64,000 bases of DNA, taken from NCBI GenBank assembly GCA_002840715.1, contig PHBW01000003.1, positions 62,001 through 126,000 on the forward strand. The letters are read 5' to 3'. The DNA is from Chloroflexi bacterium HGW-Chloroflexi-4 (GTDB lineage Bacteria > Chloroflexota > Anaerolineae > Anaerolineales > Anaerolineaceae). Positions 16,639 through 25,606 of this stretch are shown one piece after another; within the stretch, counting starts at the first letter, position 1, and every line of letters begins with the position of its first letter. The position numbers and the translations under genes are program-made. A model generated the notes under the pieces. It did no database searches, was not told the DNA's origin, and worked only from the letters and a program-made list of their open reading frames with translations.

Positions 16639-17472
16639 ATGAAAAAATCACGGTTGACCTTGAGAATCCTGTCCTATTTCATCCTGCTTCTCGGGCTGGG
16701 TGTGGTGGCTGTGCCCATCTGGTATATGGTTTCCACCGCGTTTAAACCTCAAACCATGGTTTTTGAGTTGCCTCCGCAGATTTGGCCGAATCCATCCACA
16801 CTGGATAACTTTGTTAAGGCATTGACCACAGATCACTTCGGCTTGTATTTTTGGAACAGCCTGAAGGTCACCTTGGCGACCACCACCCTCACCGTTCTAG
16901 TGAGCTCCATGCTGGCTTTTGCCTTTGCGCGCCTGAAGTTTCCAGGTAAGGAAATCTTGTTTTACGTATTATTGCTGGGGATGATGGTTCCTCCGGTCAT
17001 GCTAATCATCCCACAGTTTATCGTGGCCCATAAACTTGATCTCTACAATAACCTGTGGGGTCTGGTGCTGGTGTACGTGACCATGAACATCTCAATGCAG
17101 ACCTTTTTGTTGCGCGGCGTGTTTGAAGACGTGCCCCGCGATTTGGAAGAAGCCGCCATGATCGACGGCGGATCTCCCTTTACCATTTTCACCAAAATCG
17201 TGCTGCCGCTTTCCGGTCCCGGGCTGGCCGTAGTGGTGATCAACTCTTTCCTCTATTCTTGGGAGGAATACACCTGGGCGAATGTCAACATCGGCGATTC
17301 GATCAACCGCACCCTGCCCATCGGCATTGCACTCTTTCAATCTGAACACCTGACCGAATGGGGACAGGTCTTTGCAGCTTCATTGATCGCACTCATCCCT
17401 GTGGTGCTGATCTTTATCCTCTTCCAGCGTTATTTTGTGCAGGGCATCTCCACTACCGGGATTAAAGGTTAA
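16639..17472 (+). CDS. Sugar ABC transporter permease, MalG type
   Basis: Second permease, 277 residues, about six transmembrane helices. Family marks are VPIWYMVSTAFKP near the N-terminus, the EAA loop DLEEAAMIDGGSPFTIFTKIVLPLSGPG, and the C-terminal RYFVQGISTTGIKG, typical of MalG-like subunits. The ribosome site GGGAGAG overlaps the end of the upstream permease gene. It heterodimerises with the MalF-type subunit in the sugar importer. Confidence 0.93.
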   Translation: MKKSRLTLRILSYFILLLGLGVVAVPIWYMVSTAFKPQTMVFELPPQIWPNPSTLDNFVKALTTDHFGLYFWNSLKVTLATTTLTVLVSSMLAFAFARLKFPGKEILFYVLLLGMMVPPVMLIIPQFIVAHKLDLYNNLWGLVLVYVTMNISMQTFLLRGVFEDVPRDLEEAAMIDGGSPFTIFTKIVLPLSGPGLAVVVINSFLYSWEEYTWANVNIGDSINRTLPIGIALFQSEHLTEWGQVFAASLIALIPVVLIFILFQRYFVQGISTTGIKG

Positions 17473-17475
17473 GCC

Positions 17476-19068
17476 ATGACTGATTCTGCTGCATCGCTAA
17501 AACTTCTCGATTTATATCCTACCCGCGGACTTTATAAACCCGGCGAGATGGTGCGCTGCATCCTTGAATGTGAGGCGCTTAATGCTTCATCAGTGGATTT
17601 CACGCTAACCTTCTCTCATGGTCCAAATACCATCAAGACTCGCAGTGAAACCCACAGTCTGAATGCCGGCAGCAACCAGGTGGATTTCTCGTGGCTGCCG
17701 CCTTTGGAAGCTCCCGCAGGTTACGGCGTTGAAATCTCCTGTCAGACAGATCATGCATCCCGCTTAACGATCCAAACCGCATTTGACGTTTTGCCCAGTT
17801 GGACATCTTTTCCTCGTTACGGCTACCTGACCGATTTCTCAACCTCCAGACAAGATGAAAAAGCCGCCATGCAGGGGCTGGCCAAGTTCCACATCAACGG
17901 ATTGCAGTTTTACGATTGGCAGTATCGCCACGATCAACTGGTCGCGCCATCCATTGAGTACTTCGATCCTCTCGGCCGACCGCTTTCATTGGAGGCAATT
18001 ACCCGCCTGATCAAAGCTGCTCATGAACATGGCATGACGGCAATGCCATATCTGGCGGTCTATGCCGCCTCCGCGGATTTTTGGCGGTCGCACCCCGACT
18101 GGCAGCTCTATGATCAGGATCACAAGCCCATCCCATTTGGCGAAGATTTTCTGGGTATCATGAACCCTGCCGATGGCACTTCCTGGCAGAAACATCTTTT
18201 GGAGCAGTGCGATCAGGTGCTCCAGTCGCTGCCGTTTGATGGATTGCATGTTGACCAATACGGAGATCCAAAAACTGGTTTTGATGCCTCAAGTCAACCT
18301 GTGGATATTGCCAAAGCCTTCGGCGATTTCATCAAAGCCGCAGCTTGGCGCCATCCTGACCGACCTGTACTTTTTAACGCGGTTGGCAACTGGCCGATTG
18401 AAACGTTGGCTGCCGCACCGGTCGCCTTTAACTACATTGAAATCTGGCCTCCTGACATCCAATATATCGATCTTGCACGCATTGTACGCAATGCCCGCCA
18501 TCTCTCGGGCGAAAAACCGGTCGTCATCGCCCTTTATATGCCCGCGGAACGAGAGGTCAATCATCTTTTGGCTGACGCGATCATCCTGTCTGCCGGGGGA
18601 AACCGCATCGAGATTGGTGAAAACGCGCGTTTGCTGACAGACCCGTACTTCCCGAAGCATGAGGCGATTTCCGAGTCACTCATGGCCAGTTTGCGCTCCA
18701 GTGCGGATTTTGCTGTTCGCTACGAAGAGTGGATAGGACCGCTGAAAACAGAATCTTCCGCCCCTGATCTCAAGCTGCCTGATGGGGTGGAAGCTTTCTA
18801 TCGTAAAGTGAAAAGCGGCGCCTCTCTCAGTCTGGTCAATTTAAAAGCTGAAGAACCGCTTTGCTGGAATACCGGGCATGCCAGACCGGGAGTCTTTGAG
18901 GCCCTTGTTTTGGAAATCCCCCTTGAGTTTGTTCCGCAAAAGGTGTGGCTGCTGGAACCCTACGTTTCTTCATCACCTCAACATTTGGGGCACCATCTGA
19001 ATGGGGATAAAGTCAGTGTTGTCGTGCCAAACCTCGACCTCTGGAATGTGCTCCTTTTTGAACGTTAA
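17476..19068 (+). CDS. Glycoside hydrolase family 66 (dextranase/isomaltooligosaccharide-type) enzyme
   Basis: Alpha-1,6-glucan-active enzyme of 530 residues. An N-terminal beta domain (about 1-110) precedes a TIM barrel beginning RYGYLTDFS. The GH66 catalytic pair is recognisable as Asp260 in DGLHVDQYGDP and Glu322 in FNYIEIWPPD, 62 residues apart, close to the spacing in known dextranases. A C-terminal beta domain follows. There is no signal peptide, unlike secreted dextranases, so it should act in the cytoplasm on imported oligosaccharides. It begins 3 bp after the permease gene and is followed by a GH15 gene. Hydrolysis versus transglycosylation cannot be decided here. Confidence 0.85.
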   Translation: MTDSAASLKLLDLYPTRGLYKPGEMVRCILECEALNASSVDFTLTFSHGPNTIKTRSETHSLNAGSNQVDFSWLPPLEAPAGYGVEISCQTDHASRLTIQTAFDVLPSWTSFPRYGYLTDFSTSRQDEKAAMQGLAKFHINGLQFYDWQYRHDQLVAPSIEYFDPLGRPLSLEAITRLIKAAHEHGMTAMPYLAVYAASADFWRSHPDWQLYDQDHKPIPFGEDFLGIMNPADGTSWQKHLLEQCDQVLQSLPFDGLHVDQYGDPKTGFDASSQPVDIAKAFGDFIKAAAWRHPDRPVLFNAVGNWPIETLAAAPVAFNYIEIWPPDIQYIDLARIVRNARHLSGEKPVVIALYMPAEREVNHLLADAIILSAGGNRIEIGENARLLTDPYFPKHEAISESLMASLRSSADFAVRYEEWIGPLKTESSAPDLKLPDGVEAFYRKVKSGASLSLVNLKAEEPLCWNTGHARPGVFEALVLEIPLEFVPQKVWLLEPYVSSSPQHLGHHLNGDKVSVVVPNLDLWNVLLFER

Positions 19069-19100
19069 ACGCAATTATTTCTTTATCTGGAGTCTTTATC

Positions 19101-20237
19101 ATGGATCTGTTTCAACACAGCATTAATGTTATTTTAAAAAATCAACATCCTGAAGGTGCTTACATCGCCAGCCCATCATTTGAAACCTATCATTTTTGCT
19201 GGCTGCGCGACGGCAGTTTTATCGCATATTCCATGGATCAAGTCGGGCAACATGCTTCCGCTGCGGCATTCTACCGTTGGGTTGGACGGGTGATCACGCG
19301 CTACGCCGCCAAAGTGGATGTGCTTGAGGGGATGCTGAAGCGCGGTGAAAGACCCGATCATACAGCGATTCTGAATACACGCTTCACCCTCGAGGGTTTT
19401 GAAGAAGCACGCAGCGACGAAGGGGAATGGGGCAATTTTCAGGTGGATGGCTACGGCAGTTGGTTATGGGGTCTGGCTGAACATGTCAAGAAGACCGGTG
19501 ATCTGGCGCTGCTGCTTGAATTGGTCGAACCCATTAAAGCTTCCGTACGCTACCTTCAGTTGGTCTGGCAGCTTCCAAATTACGACTGCTGGGAGGAACA
19601 CCCCGAATACCTGCATCCTTATTCATTGGCTTCCATCTATGGCGGGTTGATCGCCGTGGCGGCGTGGTCTGCCCTGCCTCAACTGGCAGATTGTACCCAA
19701 CGCGCAGAGGCATTAGCCGGTGAGATCAAGCGCTTTCTAGCCACATATGCCATCCATGAAGGACGCTATATCAAGCATCTTCACCCTGCTCAAAAGGGAC
19801 AATTACCAAAACCGGTTTTGAAAAGCGGCGTAGATGCGAGCTTGCTTGGTTTGGCATTACCTTATGCAGTGTTTGACTTGACCGACCCCATTGTTGAAAC
19901 CACCATTCAGTCGGTTGAAAAGGACCTGCTTTTACCGGGCGGAGGCGTCTACCGTTATAAAGAAGACGTCTACTACGGCGGCGGAGAATGGATCTTGTTG
20001 ACCGCCTGGTTGGGTTGGTATTACGCTCTGACCGGCAGGAAGGACCAGGCTCGCGAGATGTTGAAGTGGATTGAGGGCACCGCGGCACCCAATGGAGACC
20101 TGGCGGAACAGGTCAGCGACCACCAGCTTGCGCCGGAGCATTTTGAACCGTGGGTCGAAAAGTGGGGACCGGTGGCCAGCCCGCTTTTGTGGTCGCACGC
20201 CATGACGCTTATCTTGCAAAAAGCGATTGAGGGGTAA
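19101..20237 (+). CDS. Glycoside hydrolase family 15, glucodextranase/glucoamylase-like
   Basis: Cytoplasmic exo-glucosidase candidate of 378 residues, an alpha/alpha-barrel. Motifs include FCWLRDGSF near the N-terminus, the general-acid region YDCWEEHPEYLHPYSLASIYGG, and the base region GDLAEQVSD with the following PVASPLLWSHAM. No signal peptide or starch-binding domain is present, and it is shorter than many GH15 enzymes because the N-terminal beta domain is missing. With the GH66 enzyme just upstream it would take isomaltooligosaccharides to glucose. The ATG has TCTGGAG upstream. Its operon ends at the palindromic terminator at 20244-20263. Confidence 0.87.
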   Translation: MDLFQHSINVILKNQHPEGAYIASPSFETYHFCWLRDGSFIAYSMDQVGQHASAAAFYRWVGRVITRYAAKVDVLEGMLKRGERPDHTAILNTRFTLEGFEEARSDEGEWGNFQVDGYGSWLWGLAEHVKKTGDLALLLELVEPIKASVRYLQLVWQLPNYDCWEEHPEYLHPYSLASIYGGLIAVAAWSALPQLADCTQRAEALAGEIKRFLATYAIHEGRYIKHLHPAQKGQLPKPVLKSGVDASLLGLALPYAVFDLTDPIVETTIQSVEKDLLLPGGGVYRYKEDVYYGGGEWILLTAWLGWYYALTGRKDQAREMLKWIEGTAAPNGDLAEQVSDHQLAPEHFEPWVEKWGPVASPLLWSHAMTLILQKAIEG

Positions 20238-20243
20238 AAAAAT

Positions 20244-20263
20244 GGGCGGGGTTAACCCCGCCC
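20244..20263. terminator. Bidirectional intrinsic terminator between GH15 and MoaD-like genes
   Basis: Perfect palindrome GGGCGGGGTTAACCCCGCCC. On the minus strand it is followed directly by ATTTTTTTAC, an excellent T-run ending the aor-moaD-like message. On the plus strand the tail GTTATATCTTA is weaker but could still end the sugar operon. Confidence 0.9.
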
Positions 20264-20271
20264 GTTATATC

Positions 20272-20556
20272 TTATCCGCCAGCCACTGGGGGGATGAAGT
20301 CGAGGCAGTCTCCATCGTGCAGCGGGGTTTGCATGCCCTGCGCGAGTGTGGATGCGTCATCGCCGTTTAGAAAGACATGCACAAACACCTGTGGCTGACC
20401 TTCATGATCCAGCCAGTGGGGTTTCAGGGCAGGCACCATCTCCAATACACGGTAGAACGCATCCAATACGGATTGGCCGCTGTCCATTTCAAGCGATAGG
20501 ATGTTTTTGCCTGCCAGCATTTTAAAGGTGGCGATCAGGTTAACCGTTATCTTCAG
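20272..20556 (-). CDS. MoaD/ThiS-like ubiquitin-fold protein, probable CTG start
   Basis: Small beta-grasp protein of about 94 residues ending in PPVAGG. The C-terminal Gly-Gly is the feature adenylated and thiocarboxylated in MoaD and ThiS, which supply sulfur for molybdopterin or thiazole. The first in-frame ATG (20520) would remove strand beta-1. In-frame codons upstream read KITVNLIATFK, which is what a MoaD N-terminus looks like, and a CTG at 20556 sits 7 nt after AAAGGA, while an in-frame TGA stands just upstream of that. I therefore take CTG as the start. It lies 34 bp after the AOR gene on the same strand, so it probably serves the pyranopterin cofactor of that enzyme or its maturation. 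Confidence 0.78.
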   Translation of the reverse strand: MKITVNLIATFKMLAGKNILSLEMDSGQSVLDAFYRVLEMVPALKPHWLDHEGQPQVFVHVFLNGDDASTLAQGMQTPLHDGDCLDFIPPVAGG

Positions 20557-20590
20557 CTTGACTTCCTTTCAACGACCATTGCGGCAAACT

Positions 20591-22759
20591 TTAGCCGCCG
20601 TGCGCCGCGGATAATGCCACCGCCTCGGGGAAGTCAATTCCCAGTCTCTTGAGCGTAGCCTGAGTGGGGACGCCGTCATTCGTCCAACCCCGGCGCAGAT
20701 AGACGGCATCCATCAGTTGTTCATACTGATGCTCGCGGTGTTTTCTGACCAGGCTGATCTTTTCCTCCACGCTTTTGCCCTCGGGGTTGACCCCGATCAC
20801 TTCGCGCAGTTGGGTGTCGTAGCGTTCGGTACGGTTTTCATACTCTTCGATGGTGGCCGGTCCGATCAAGCGGTAGGGCGGATAGTCGTGCTGTCGCGTG
20901 CCGAATCCCATTCTGAGGTTAAAAAGGCGCTGGAAGTTATACACTTTTTCTGACTGCGCCATCAAGTCTTCTGGCGTCGTTTTCTTGCCCGAAATGCCTT
21001 CATATAACCAGCAGTAATTTTCAACATGTTCAGGCACCTTGGCGGGTTCCTTGGCGGTCCTGTTCGAAACCGGGATGATATCGTTCCACGGCAGTTTGCA
21101 CAATCCGTGCAGGCTGAACCAGGTGCGCCACACCGGGAAGTAATGCAAGGCCTCGGCTTTGGCTTCAAAGGTGGGAAGCTGCTTGTGCACCATATCCATA
21201 AAGATCAACCAGGCTTCGTCGTGCTGTGGACCCTTGGAGGCCATGGAGTAGCCGCCCTGTTGGGCCAGCGATTCGCGCGAGATGTATTCCGAAATCTCCA
21301 GACCCTTGATTTCCATGCCCATATCCTGAAGCTGCTGCGGATCTGCTCCGTAGCGTTCGGCAAAGATAGCCTTCATGGCTCTTACACCCTGCCCGACGGT
21401 GACGCCAAAACCTTCACCTCTGGCCATTTGATGCAGCAGTTCATAGGCTGCTTCCGCATTGCCCCAGGTTAATTCAAGGCCGCCGGTTTTTTGTTTGTCG
21501 AGGATGCCCTTTTCATAGCATTCATAGGCAAAAGCCATCGAATTGCCCACCGAAATGGTGTCGATGCCGTAGGTGTCGCAGTAGAAACACAGTTCGAGCA
21601 TGGCCGGTGCATCAAAGATACCCAGGTTTGAGCCCAGCGCGCCCAGCGATTCGTATTCGGGGCCGTCAACAAACACGACTTCTCCCTGATACGGCCCGGA
21701 TTGCAGGTGATAATGGGGCACGGCATGTGCGCACTGCAGCGAGCAGCCGTACCAGCAGCCGTCCGGTCCGCGGAAGTCAAACATGGACTTCCACACTTCG
21801 CCGTTGATCTTGTGGGCGTCAGGATCAGACCCGTAGCGGAAGTTTTGCACGGGCAGAATGTCAAATTTATTCATGATCTCCACCAGGTAGGGGGTGCCCA
21901 GGTGGCGCATATCATTTTGAGAGGCGTCGAAATCGGCGATCTCTTTGTTGATGCGTTTGCCCGCCGCACGGATCAGCTCCAGGTTGGCTGCGCCGTTGCT
22001 GTCGCCGCCGGTCTCGGAGTACTTGACCACGATGGCTTTAATGCGTTTGTCGCGCAGCACCGTGCCGGCTCCACCGCGCGCCGCCTGCTTGATGCGGATC
22101 TCTTGGCGGCGTGAATCCCAATAGCTGACGTTGACGCCGCACATGGGCACGTGCTCGGCGGCTCTGCCGGCAGACATGACCGAGATGGCGCGTTTGCCTT
22201 TGTCGGTTTCACCGCCGTAGAGATCAGTGAGCTGCTTGCTTAATAGGTGGGTGTTCACTTCATCCAGGGGGGCGGCTTCAATGCTGACCGTGCCGTTGTC
22301 GCCGTCAATGAAAATGACCACGTCTTCCTGTGCTTTGCCCTGCACTTCGAGGGCATCAAATCCGCTGAATTTTAAGTAGGGGCCGAAATAAGCGCCGGCG
22401 TTGCTGTCGATGATCGATTTGGTCAGGGGGGAGAGGGTCACCACGGTGCATTTGCCGCTGCCGGGGTAGGCCGTGATGCCGCCGATTGGACCGCCCGCCA
22501 CCACCAGTTCATTTTGGGGGTCATCCCATTTCGTCTCGCCGTTGATCGCGTTCCACAGCAGCCAGAGGCAGAAGCCCTTGCCGCCAGTGAAAGTTTCTTT
22601 CATCTTTTGATCGACGGGTTTGATGGCGATCGTGTTGGAATCCAGATTGATATAGAGTGTGCGGTTGGCGTAGCCGTGCACCACCGGTTGAACAGCGTAT
22701 TGAAATTCAGCGAGTAATTGATGAGATTCTTTGAGTTGGGTGATTGTGATCTGATCCAT
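20591..22759 (-). CDS. aor: Aldehyde:ferredoxin oxidoreductase family enzyme (copy 1)
   Basis: Tungsten-pterin oxidoreductase of 722 residues that would oxidise an aldehyde or related substrate and reduce ferredoxin. Seen are the N-terminal beta domain (ANRTLYINLDSNTIAI, FTGGKGFCLWLLW), the pterin-binding region (AGRAAEHVPMCGVNV, RGGAGTVLRDKRIKAIVV), and iron-sulfur ligand cysteines in DGCWYGCSLQCAH, spaced C-x3-C-x3-C, with a later Cys in LHGLCKLPW. The spacing is looser than the C-x2-C-x3-C of the second copy. The last residues are AAHGG. The ribosome site GGAG precedes the ATG. It is divergent from the MarR gene and followed by the MoaD-like gene. The substrate is not readable. Confidence 0.92.
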   Translation of the reverse strand: MDQITITQLKESHQLLAEFQYAVQPVVHGYANRTLYINLDSNTIAIKPVDQKMKETFTGGKGFCLWLLWNAINGETKWDDPQNELVVAGGPIGGITAYPGSGKCTVVTLSPLTKSIIDSNAGAYFGPYLKFSGFDALEVQGKAQEDVVIFIDGDNGTVSIEAAPLDEVNTHLLSKQLTDLYGGETDKGKRAISVMSAGRAAEHVPMCGVNVSYWDSRRQEIRIKQAARGGAGTVLRDKRIKAIVVKYSETGGDSNGAANLELIRAAGKRINKEIADFDASQNDMRHLGTPYLVEIMNKFDILPVQNFRYGSDPDAHKINGEVWKSMFDFRGPDGCWYGCSLQCAHAVPHYHLQSGPYQGEVVFVDGPEYESLGALGSNLGIFDAPAMLELCFYCDTYGIDTISVGNSMAFAYECYEKGILDKQKTGGLELTWGNAEAAYELLHQMARGEGFGVTVGQGVRAMKAIFAERYGADPQQLQDMGMEIKGLEISEYISRESLAQQGGYSMASKGPQHDEAWLIFMDMVHKQLPTFEAKAEALHYFPVWRTWFSLHGLCKLPWNDIIPVSNRTAKEPAKVPEHVENYCWLYEGISGKKTTPEDLMAQSEKVYNFQRLFNLRMGFGTRQHDYPPYRLIGPATIEEYENRTERYDTQLREVIGVNPEGKSVEEKISLVRKHREHQYEQLMDAVYLRRGWTNDGVPTQATLKRLGIDFPEAVALSAAHGG

Positions 22760-23144
22760 AATTCTCCATGGTTTGATTGAATAATCTTGCCCATAAATTA
22801 TTGTGGTCGAAATTTTATGTAGATTAACTATATCAAGTTTTTCAATTCATAGTTAGATAACATTTGTAATTTATTTGGAGGGGGTTGGTCGCGTATTCTT
22901 CACCCCTTTGGTTGCTTGACAAGCCCTTCCAAGAAAATTTCTTGTATTTAATGTGTTTCGTGGCGCGGTTTATGCTCCCCACCTGTCCCCAGTTTTTTGG
23001 AGGTGAGCCATGAAATGGTGGGTGGGGTAAAAAAGACTTGTAAAATTCATGACAATAAATTGCGTTTTGCAAGTATAATTATGACATGGGATATGTTATT
23101 ATCGAAATGTAACCATTTATCCGTTTAGTAGACGAGGTCACAAC
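22760..23144. promoter_or_regulatory. Divergent control region between AOR copy 1 and the MarR gene
   Basis: No credible gene lies in these 385 bp; the short frames crossing it look non-coding. Two dyads stand out: TAACTAT (22825-22831) with ATAGTTA (22849-22855), 17 bp apart, and the 15-bp palindrome CAAGAAA-A-TTTCTTG at 22930-22944. Both are fair candidates for MarR-family sites. A TATAAT at 23074-23079 could serve as -10 for the MarR gene, with ATGACA (23049-23054) as a poorly spaced (19 bp) -35. Confidence 0.5.
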
Positions 23145-23591
23145 ATGAAAACAATCCCACAAAACAAACTTAACGAAGATCTCTTTGTCGTTTTGAAAAC
23201 CATTTTCCACTATGAGCGCATTTTCATCGAGCAGTTTGGACTCAAATTCGAAGAGATCTACATCCTTCAGCATCTGCGCCGTAACCCGGTAGTCAGAGTG
23301 ACGGATATCTCAAGAGAGCTTCAGCTCCCCATGTTCACCATCAGCCGCCTGGTCTATCGTTTGGCCGAGGGCGGCTATCTCACCAAGGAGCAGGATTCTG
23401 AAGACAGGCGCAATTACTTCCTGCACCTCTCGGAAAAAGGTGAGAAAACCTTGAACGACATCGAAAACAGCACTTACAACCGTATTTCGGCCAATGTCAC
23501 CAATATGACAGAAGATCAAATCAACGAATTGCTTAACCTGGCCAATCAACTTCACGTGGTATTGGGTGTTACAAAAGAGGTTGTTCATTAA
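23145..23591 (+). CDS. MarR-family transcription regulator
   Basis: Winged-helix regulator of 148 residues. The recognition region is RNPVVRVTDISRELQLPMFTISRLVYRLAEGGYLTKEQDSEDRRNYFLHLSEKGEKTL, with the wing DRRNYFLHLSEKG typical of MarR proteins, and flanking helices for dimerisation. It sits between two aldehyde oxidoreductase genes, divergent from one and 38 bp upstream of the other. It probably controls both, sensing a small phenolic, aldehyde or acid, but the ligand is unknown. Confidence 0.9.
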   Translation: MKTIPQNKLNEDLFVVLKTIFHYERIFIEQFGLKFEEIYILQHLRRNPVVRVTDISRELQLPMFTISRLVYRLAEGGYLTKEQDSEDRRNYFLHLSEKGEKTLNDIENSTYNRISANVTNMTEDQINELLNLANQLHVVLGVTKEVVH

Positions 23592-23629
23592 ATAGCTCGG
23601 AAAATATAACATTGTAGCGGACAAGGCAC

Positions 23630-25606
23630 ATGAAATCTTACACTGGAAAAGTATTATGGGTGGATTTAACCCACGGCACCTGGCAGGAAGAAACACTTTC
23701 AGATGAAATTTACAAGAAATATCTTGGCGGCATCGGTCTCGGTGCCGCGTTACTCTATCGCGACATGCCACCCAAAGCCGATCCACTTGGACCTGATAAC
23801 ATCCTTGGGTTCATGACCGGTCTGCTGACCGGCGCCGGCAGCTTCTTTACCGGGCGCTGGATGGCCGTGGCCAAATCTCCGCTCACCGGCACCTGGGGCG
23901 ATTCAAACTGCGGCGGCACGCTGGCACTGGCGATCAAGCAGAGCGGTTATGACGGCATCCTCTTCAAGGGAGCCAGCGACCATCCCGTTTATCTCTACAT
24001 TGATTCAAAGGGTCCGCAACTTTTGGATGCCTCACCATATTGGGGCAAAGATGCGATTGAAACTGAAGACCTGCTCATTGAAACGCACAAAAGTAAGAAG
24101 AAACCTGCCGTGGCGGCCATTGGCAGGGCGGGCGAGAAGCTCTCGTTAATCTCTGGCATCGTCAACGACCGCGGACGCATCGCCGGACGCTCCGGTCTGG
24201 GTGCGGTAATGGGTTCCAAAAAGCTAAAAGCTGTTGTGCTTGCCGGTTCAAAGCGGGTAAGGGCTCACGATCCCATCAAGACCAAATGGCTTTCTTTGAA
24301 GTGCAGTAGGGATGTAATGCTGCCGCTTCAACTGTTGCCCTCCAGACTGGTATCGATGTTCGGTTCGATCATTGGACATTTGCCCATGGGCATGTCTCAA
24401 AACGGAATCCTGGTGGCGGGGATCATGCGCAAATGGGGATCGGTAGGTACGTTGCCGGCCTCCGTGGGTATGGGTGACACGCCCTTTAAGAACTGGGCGG
24501 GTACCAAATATGACATGCCCGGCTTCAACCAGAAGGTGGATACCGATTTTATCCTCAAGACTGAAAAACGCAAGTATCACTGCCGCGAATGCCCGCTGGG
24601 CTGCGGCGGGATCGTGGAGTTGGAAGGCAAGCAGGCTGAAAGCCACAAACTTGAGTACGAGACGTCGGCTTCCTTCTTGACCATGTTGATGAGCACCGAT
24701 CTTGAGCTGGCTTATGAGATGAATGATCTGCTCAACCGTGAAGGCATGGATACCATCTCGGCCGGGGGCTGTGTGGCTTTTGCCATGGAATGCTACGAAA
24801 AGGGCTGGATCACCAGGGAAGACACCGGTGGGAGTGAACTGAATTGGGGCAGCAGCGAGGCCATACGTATACTTCTGACTCAAATGGTGGTGCGTCAGGG
24901 TTTTGGCGCGCTGCTGACTGACGGTGTCAAACGGGCAGCCGAAAAACTCGTTCCTCAAGCGGCCGATTCGGCCATCCACGCCGGAGGGCAGGAGATCGCC
25001 TACCACGATCCGCGCCTCGACCCCGGCATGGGCTTGCATGCCAGTGTGGACCCGACACCCGGGCGGCATACCACCGGCGCACAGCTCTATTATGACCTTT
25101 ATAAATTGTGGACGCGCGTGCCCGGGTTGAAACCTGCTGCGCTCTTCTATCCAAAGGAAACCAAGTTTGAGGCAGACGAGTATCGCATGAAGGGAGCTGT
25201 GGCAGTCAGTAACTTCACCCAGTTCTACAATGGTATGGGCATGTGCTACTTTGGCATGCTGATTGGTGTGGATCGCGTGCCCGTGTTTGAGTGGGCTAAC
25301 TCCGTCACCGGCTGGAATCTGAAACCAGAAGAATATATGGAAATTGGACGCCGCATTCAAACCCTGCGGCAGATGTTCAACATTCGCGAGGGCATTGATC
25401 CACGCAAAATCAACGTCAGCAAACGGCTGCTCGGCGATCCGCCGCAAACAGCGGGTCCGAACAAGGGCGTTAGTTTTGATCTTAAGAAACTCAAAAAAGG
25501 TTACTGGAAAGAGATTGGCTGGGATGCCGAGACGGGCATCCCCACCACTGAAACGGTGGCTGAGCTTGACCTGACTGACCTGGTGAAGGTGGGGGGTGTT
25601 CTATGA
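23630..25606 (+). CDS. aor: Aldehyde:ferredoxin oxidoreductase family enzyme (copy 2)
   Basis: Second AOR-family protein, 658 residues. The N-terminus (YTGKVLWVDLTHGTW, YLGGIGLGAALLYRDM) and central pterin contacts (AAIGRAGEKLSLISGIVNDRGRIAGRSGLGAVMGSKKLKAVVLAG) are canonical. The 4Fe-4S ligands are CRECPLGCGG plus a distant Cys in GMGMCYFGM. It overlaps the start of a four-cluster ferredoxin gene by four bases, so the pair is translationally coupled and the ferredoxin is probably the direct electron partner. It differs clearly in length and cysteine spacing from copy 1, so the two likely have different substrates or are not recent duplicates. Confidence 0.93.
   Translation: MKSYTGKVLWVDLTHGTWQEETLSDEIYKKYLGGIGLGAALLYRDMPPKADPLGPDNILGFMTGLLTGAGSFFTGRWMAVAKSPLTGTWGDSNCGGTLALAIKQSGYDGILFKGASDHPVYLYIDSKGPQLLDASPYWGKDAIETEDLLIETHKSKKKPAVAAIGRAGEKLSLISGIVNDRGRIAGRSGLGAVMGSKKLKAVVLAGSKRVRAHDPIKTKWLSLKCSRDVMLPLQLLPSRLVSMFGSIIGHLPMGMSQNGILVAGIMRKWGSVGTLPASVGMGDTPFKNWAGTKYDMPGFNQKVDTDFILKTEKRKYHCRECPLGCGGIVELEGKQAESHKLEYETSASFLTMLMSTDLELAYEMNDLLNREGMDTISAGGCVAFAMECYEKGWITREDTGGSELNWGSSEAIRILLTQMVVRQGFGALLTDGVKRAAEKLVPQAADSAIHAGGQEIAYHDPRLDPGMGLHASVDPTPGRHTTGAQLYYDLYKLWTRVPGLKPAALFYPKETKFEADEYRMKGAVAVSNFTQFYNGMGMCYFGMLIGVDRVPVFEWANSVTGWNLKPEEYMEIGRRIQTLRQMFNIREGIDPRKINVSKRLLGDPPQTAGPNKGVSFDLKKLKKGYWKEIGWDAETGIPTTETVAELDLTDLVKVGGVL

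Noticed and set aside
22842..23273. Two short minus-strand frames (22842-23072 and 23079-23273)
   Set aside because: They cross the AOR/MarR control region or run antisense to the MarR gene and show no protein-like conservation signals or ribosome sites.
24248..25447. 399-codon open frame on the minus strand
   Set aside because: It is antisense to AOR copy 2, whose sequence is a firm family match; the antisense product has no family features and is rich in His and Gln as expected of a shadow frame.
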